15,121 bases of DNA from Actinomycetota bacterium. Its GTDB lineage: Bacteria > Actinomycetota > Acidimicrobiia > Acidimicrobiales > Ilumatobacteraceae. The notes beneath the pieces are model-generated. The model was not told the DNA's origin and did not search any database. It was given only the letters and a program-made list of their open reading frames with translations. The position numbers were made by a program, and so were the translations under genes. This document shows, piece after piece, positions 12,905-15,121 of this stretch; the stretch's first letter is position 1, and every line of letters begins with the position of its first letter. The stretch covers positions 1-15,121 of the forward strand of contig VERK01000025.1 of the NCBI GenBank assembly GCA_018882725.1, given 5' to 3'.

Positions 12905-14866
12905 TCAGCGCCGGCCAGCGGCGGCCAGTTCGGCGATGTCGCGCATGATCCGGCTGAGTTCGAAATCCTTGGGCGTGTACACGGCGGCGACTCCAGCCGA
13001 GAGCAACCGGGGGCGATCGTCCTCGGGGATGATGCCGCCGACGACCACCGGCGACGCAACGCCTTCTTTGCGCAAGTGCTCGATGACAGCGGGAACCAGT
13101 GACAGGTGCGAACCCGACAGAATCGACAAGCCGATCACATCGGGGTCCTCGTCACGCGCGCTGGCGGCGATTTGCTCGGGTGTGAGTCGGATGCCGGAGT
13201 AGATCACTTCCATGCCAGCGTCACGCGCCGCCACTGCGATCTGTTCCGCACCGTTGGAGTGACCGTCGAGACCGGGCTTGGCCACCAGCAGTTTGGGTGG
13301 TCCGCCCGGAATCGTGCGCACGAACTCGGCGACGCCAGCCAGTTCACCCGATCGCTTGCCCACTGCGGCCGCGACACCCGTGGGAGCGCGGAACTCGCCG
13401 AACACGTCGCGCAGTACACCGGCCCATTCGCCGGTGGTACCGCCGGCCTTGGCCAATGCGATGGACGGCTCCATGATGTTGGTGCCGTCGTTGGCGGCCC
13501 GACGCAGTTCGTCGAGGGCCTTGGCAACGGCCTGATTGTCGCGTTGACGGCGCCACGCGTCGACGTCGTCGATCGTTTCGCGTTCAACCGCGGGATCGAC
13601 CTTGACGATCTTTCCTTCGCCGGTGAGGGGAGAGTTCTCCGACTCGGTGTACGAGTTCACGCCAACGACTACTTGTTCGCCGGCTTCGATTCGGCGAGTG
13701 CGCTCGGCCATCGACTTCACGAGTCGACCCTTCAACACGTCGACTGCTTCGAACGCACCCCCGAGCGAGAGAACCTCTTCGAATTCGGCCCACGCCGCGT
13801 CGCGGATTTCGGCGGTTCGCGCCTCGACCACTTTTGATCCGTCGAAGATGTCGCCGTACTCGAGCAAGTCGGTTTCAAACGCGAGCACCTGCTGCATGCG
13901 CAGGCTCCACTGCTGATCCCATGGTGTGGGCAGACCCAAAGCCTCGTTCCAGGCCGGCAACTGAATGGAGCGGGCGCGAGCGCGCTTCGACAAACTGACC
14001 GCGAGCATCTCGAGAACGATGCGCTGCACGTTGTTCTCGGGCTGGGCCTCGGTGAGGCCCAGCGAGTTGACCTGCACTCCGTAGCGGAAGCGGCGTGCCT
14101 TCTCGTCGGTGACGTTGTACCGCTCACGACCGATGCGATCCCAGAGTTCGGTGAAGGCCCGCATCTTGCAGATCTCTTCCACGAACCGGATGCCGGCGTT
14201 CACGAAGAACGATATGGAGCCGAAGACCTGATCGAACTGCTCGGGCGGAACCTGCCCGGAGTCGCGCACGGCATCGAGAACGCCGACAGCCGTGGCCAGC
14301 GAGTAAGCGATCTCCTGAACCGGCGTCGCTCCGGCTTCCTGGAGGTGGTACGAGCACACGTTCATGGGATTCCACTTGGGTGTGTTGTTCGCGCACCACG
14401 CGACCATGTCGACGATGAGTCGGCGCGAAGGAATGGGCGGGTAGATGTACGTACCGCGCGAGAGGTATTCCTTGACGATGTCGTTCTGAGTGGTACCTCG
14501 CAACGCTGCCCGCGGAACCCCTTGATCTTCGGCGTTGGCGACATACAACGCGAGCAACCAGGCGGCCGTCGCGTTGATGGTCATCGACGTGTTCATCTGA
14601 CCGGGCGGAATGCCGTCGAGCAGAGTGCGCATGTGGCCGAGGTGGGCGACCGGAACGCCGACTTTGCCGACTTCACCCGCGGCCATGGGCGAGTCGGGGT
14701 CGTAGCCGGTCTGTGTTGGCAGATCGAACGCGATGGAGAGCCCCGTCTGACCCTTGGCGAGGTTCGTGCGGTACAGCTCGTTCGACGCCTTGGCCGTGGA
14801 GTGACCCGAGTAGGTCCGCATCAGCCACGGTTCGTCGCGGCGCGCCGGGTCGGGTCGTTCAGCCAT
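12905..14866 (-). CDS. meaA: Ethylmalonyl-CoA mutase (MeaA-type, B12-dependent)
   Basis: This is a 653-residue single-chain coenzyme-B12 mutase. The N-terminal barrel begins with RTYSGHSTAKASNELYR and contains GLSIAFDLPTQTGYD with GEVGKVGVP. That combination fits MeaA/ethylmalonyl-CoA mutase better than methylmalonyl-CoA mutase, which has FDLATHRGYDSD. The C-terminal cobalamin-binding domain holds D534-G-H536-S-N-G539, SGSH (584-587) and the VVVGGIIP strand (607-614). In the ethylmalonyl-CoA pathway this enzyme converts (2R)-ethylmalonyl-CoA to methylsuccinyl-CoA during acetyl-CoA assimilation. The crotonyl-CoA carboxylase/reductase partner (ccr) is not in the window. The start ATG overlaps the last eight bases of the upstream aat gene, suggesting coupled translation. 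Isobutyryl-CoA mutase is a less likely alternative, as its large subunit usually lacks the fused B12 domain. Confidence 0.88.
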   Translation of the reverse strand: MAERPDPARRDEPWLMRTYSGHSTAKASNELYRTNLAKGQTGLSIAFDLPTQTGYDPDSPMAAGEVGKVGVPVAHLGHMRTLLDGIPPGQMNTSMTINATAAWLLALYVANAEDQGVPRAALRGTTQNDIVKEYLSRGTYIYPPIPSRRLIVDMVAWCANNTPKWNPMNVCSYHLQEAGATPVQEIAYSLATAVGVLDAVRDSGQVPPEQFDQVFGSISFFVNAGIRFVEEICKMRAFTELWDRIGRERYNVTDEKARRFRYGVQVNSLGLTEAQPENNVQRIVLEMLAVSLSKRARARSIQLPAWNEALGLPTPWDQQWSLRMQQVLAFETDLLEYGDIFDGSKVVEARTAEIRDAAWAEFEEVLSLGGAFEAVDVLKGRLVKSMAERTRRIEAGEQVVVGVNSYTESENSPLTGEGKIVKVDPAVERETIDDVDAWRRQRDNQAVAKALDELRRAANDGTNIMEPSIALAKAGGTTGEWAGVLRDVFGEFRAPTGVAAAVGKRSGELAGVAEFVRTIPGGPPKLLVAKPGLDGHSNGAEQIAVAARDAGMEVIYSGIRLTPEQIAASARDEDPDVIGLSILSGSHLSLVPAVIEHLRKEGVASPVVVGGIIPEDDRPRLLSAGVAAVYTPKDFELSRIMRDIAELAAAGRR

Positions 14867-15121
14867 GGGTCTCAGTCTGTCGCCCGTTCGGGTCGTTCAC
14901 AGCCTCGGACAGCATTTCGAGATAGCGCGGGCGTGGCACCGAGATGGCCCCGAGCGATGCCAGGTGCGGCGTGGACCATTGAACATCGAACAACGAGAAG
15001 CCTCCGGCTCGCAGGAGGTCGACCAGTGCCACCAACGCCACTTTCGACGCATCGGTGGCCCGGTGGAACATGCTTTCTCCGGCGAAGAATCGTCGAATGC
15101 GCACTCCGTACACGCCACCCA
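14859..15121 (-). CDS. aat: Leucyl/phenylalanyl-tRNA-protein transferase, C-terminal part
   Basis: The frame is open to the window edge, so the gene's 5' end lies outside. The visible 86 codons carry the family core: GGVYGVRIRRFFAGESMFHR, then DASKVALVALV and a DVQWSTPHLASLGA stretch. These match the GESMFS...ASK...DxQ..T.HL.SLGA signature. The enzyme moves Leu or Phe from aminoacyl-tRNA to the N-terminus of proteins starting with Lys or Arg, marking them for ClpS/ClpAP-type degradation (N-end rule). One deviation from the signature I recall is VRIRRFF where homologues often have VAIGRVF. The GTG at 15113 is an internal valine, not a start. The stop overlaps the first eight bases of the mutase gene. 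A lone promoter within the window is not visible. Confidence 0.9.
   Translation of the reverse strand, partial: GGVYGVRIRRFFAGESMFHRATDASKVALVALVDLLRAGGFSLFDVQWSTPHLASLGAISVPRPRYLEMLSEAVNDPNGRQTETHG

Noticed and set aside
13106..13837. 243-codon plus-strand frame opposite the mutase
   Set aside because: It lies wholly within the B12 mutase, whose family signatures run unbroken through this interval.
1..15121. CRISPR arrays, tRNA or rRNA genes, insertion sequences, prophage or integrase genes
   Set aside because: No regularly spaced repeats, cloverleaf-like segments, transposase motifs or terminal inverted repeats were seen on either strand.

Overview
The window looks like a piece of a high-GC actinobacterial chromosome, most likely from the class Acidimicrobiia (Ilumatobacter-like). 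I infer this from GC-rich codon use, a DUF2510 protein, a MeaA-type ethylmalonyl-CoA mutase, MazG-like and M14 proteins of actinobacterial style, and many genes that appear to start without a leader behind a TANNNT box. Genes are packed tightly: no gene-free stretch exceeds about 60 bases, and I see no rRNA, tRNA, CRISPR, insertion sequence or attachment site.

Left part (2-5801). The C-terminal end of a family 2 beta-galactosidase enters from the left edge on the plus strand and overlaps tail-to-tail with a minus-strand cluster. Read in its own direction from 5801 down to 510, the cluster encodes an unusual fusion of a tandem-rhodanese sulfurtransferase with a roughly 12-span ABC-exporter-like membrane domain, the cognate ABC ATPase, a small Thr/Pro-rich DUF2510 protein, and a metallo-beta-lactamase-fold protein with a C-terminal Rieske domain.

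Centre (5833-10702). Divergent from that cluster is a thiol-oxidation pair: a DsbB/BdbC-like quinone-linked oxidase and a membrane-anchored CPHC thioredoxin-fold protein. Next come a small MazG-like protein with a Cys-rich tail, an M14 metallocarboxypeptidase-like protein, and both subunits of exonuclease VII (xseA, xseB).

Right part (10723-15121). An all-trans polyprenyl diphosphate synthase, a LysM lipoprotein and a probable Fe(II)/2-oxoglutarate oxygenase lie on the plus strand. They meet, tail-to-tail with a 3-base gap, a minus-strand pair: ethylmalonyl-CoA mutase and the end of leucyl/phenylalanyl-tRNA-protein transferase (aat), which overlap by 8 bases.

The most notable signals are (1) a recurrent TANNNT hexamer exactly 6 or 7 bases before seven start codons, with a near match at an eighth, suggesting pervasive leaderless transcription and correcting one start; (2) the sulfurtransferase-permease fusion; (3) the MBL-Rieske protein, whose domain order is the reverse of CMP-Neu5Ac hydroxylase; and (4) overlapping divergent promoter elements between the sulfur-transfer/export cluster and the disulfide-forming pair. 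I found nothing that is clearly a new defence or mobile system. All family assignments come from reading motifs by eye, without database searches.
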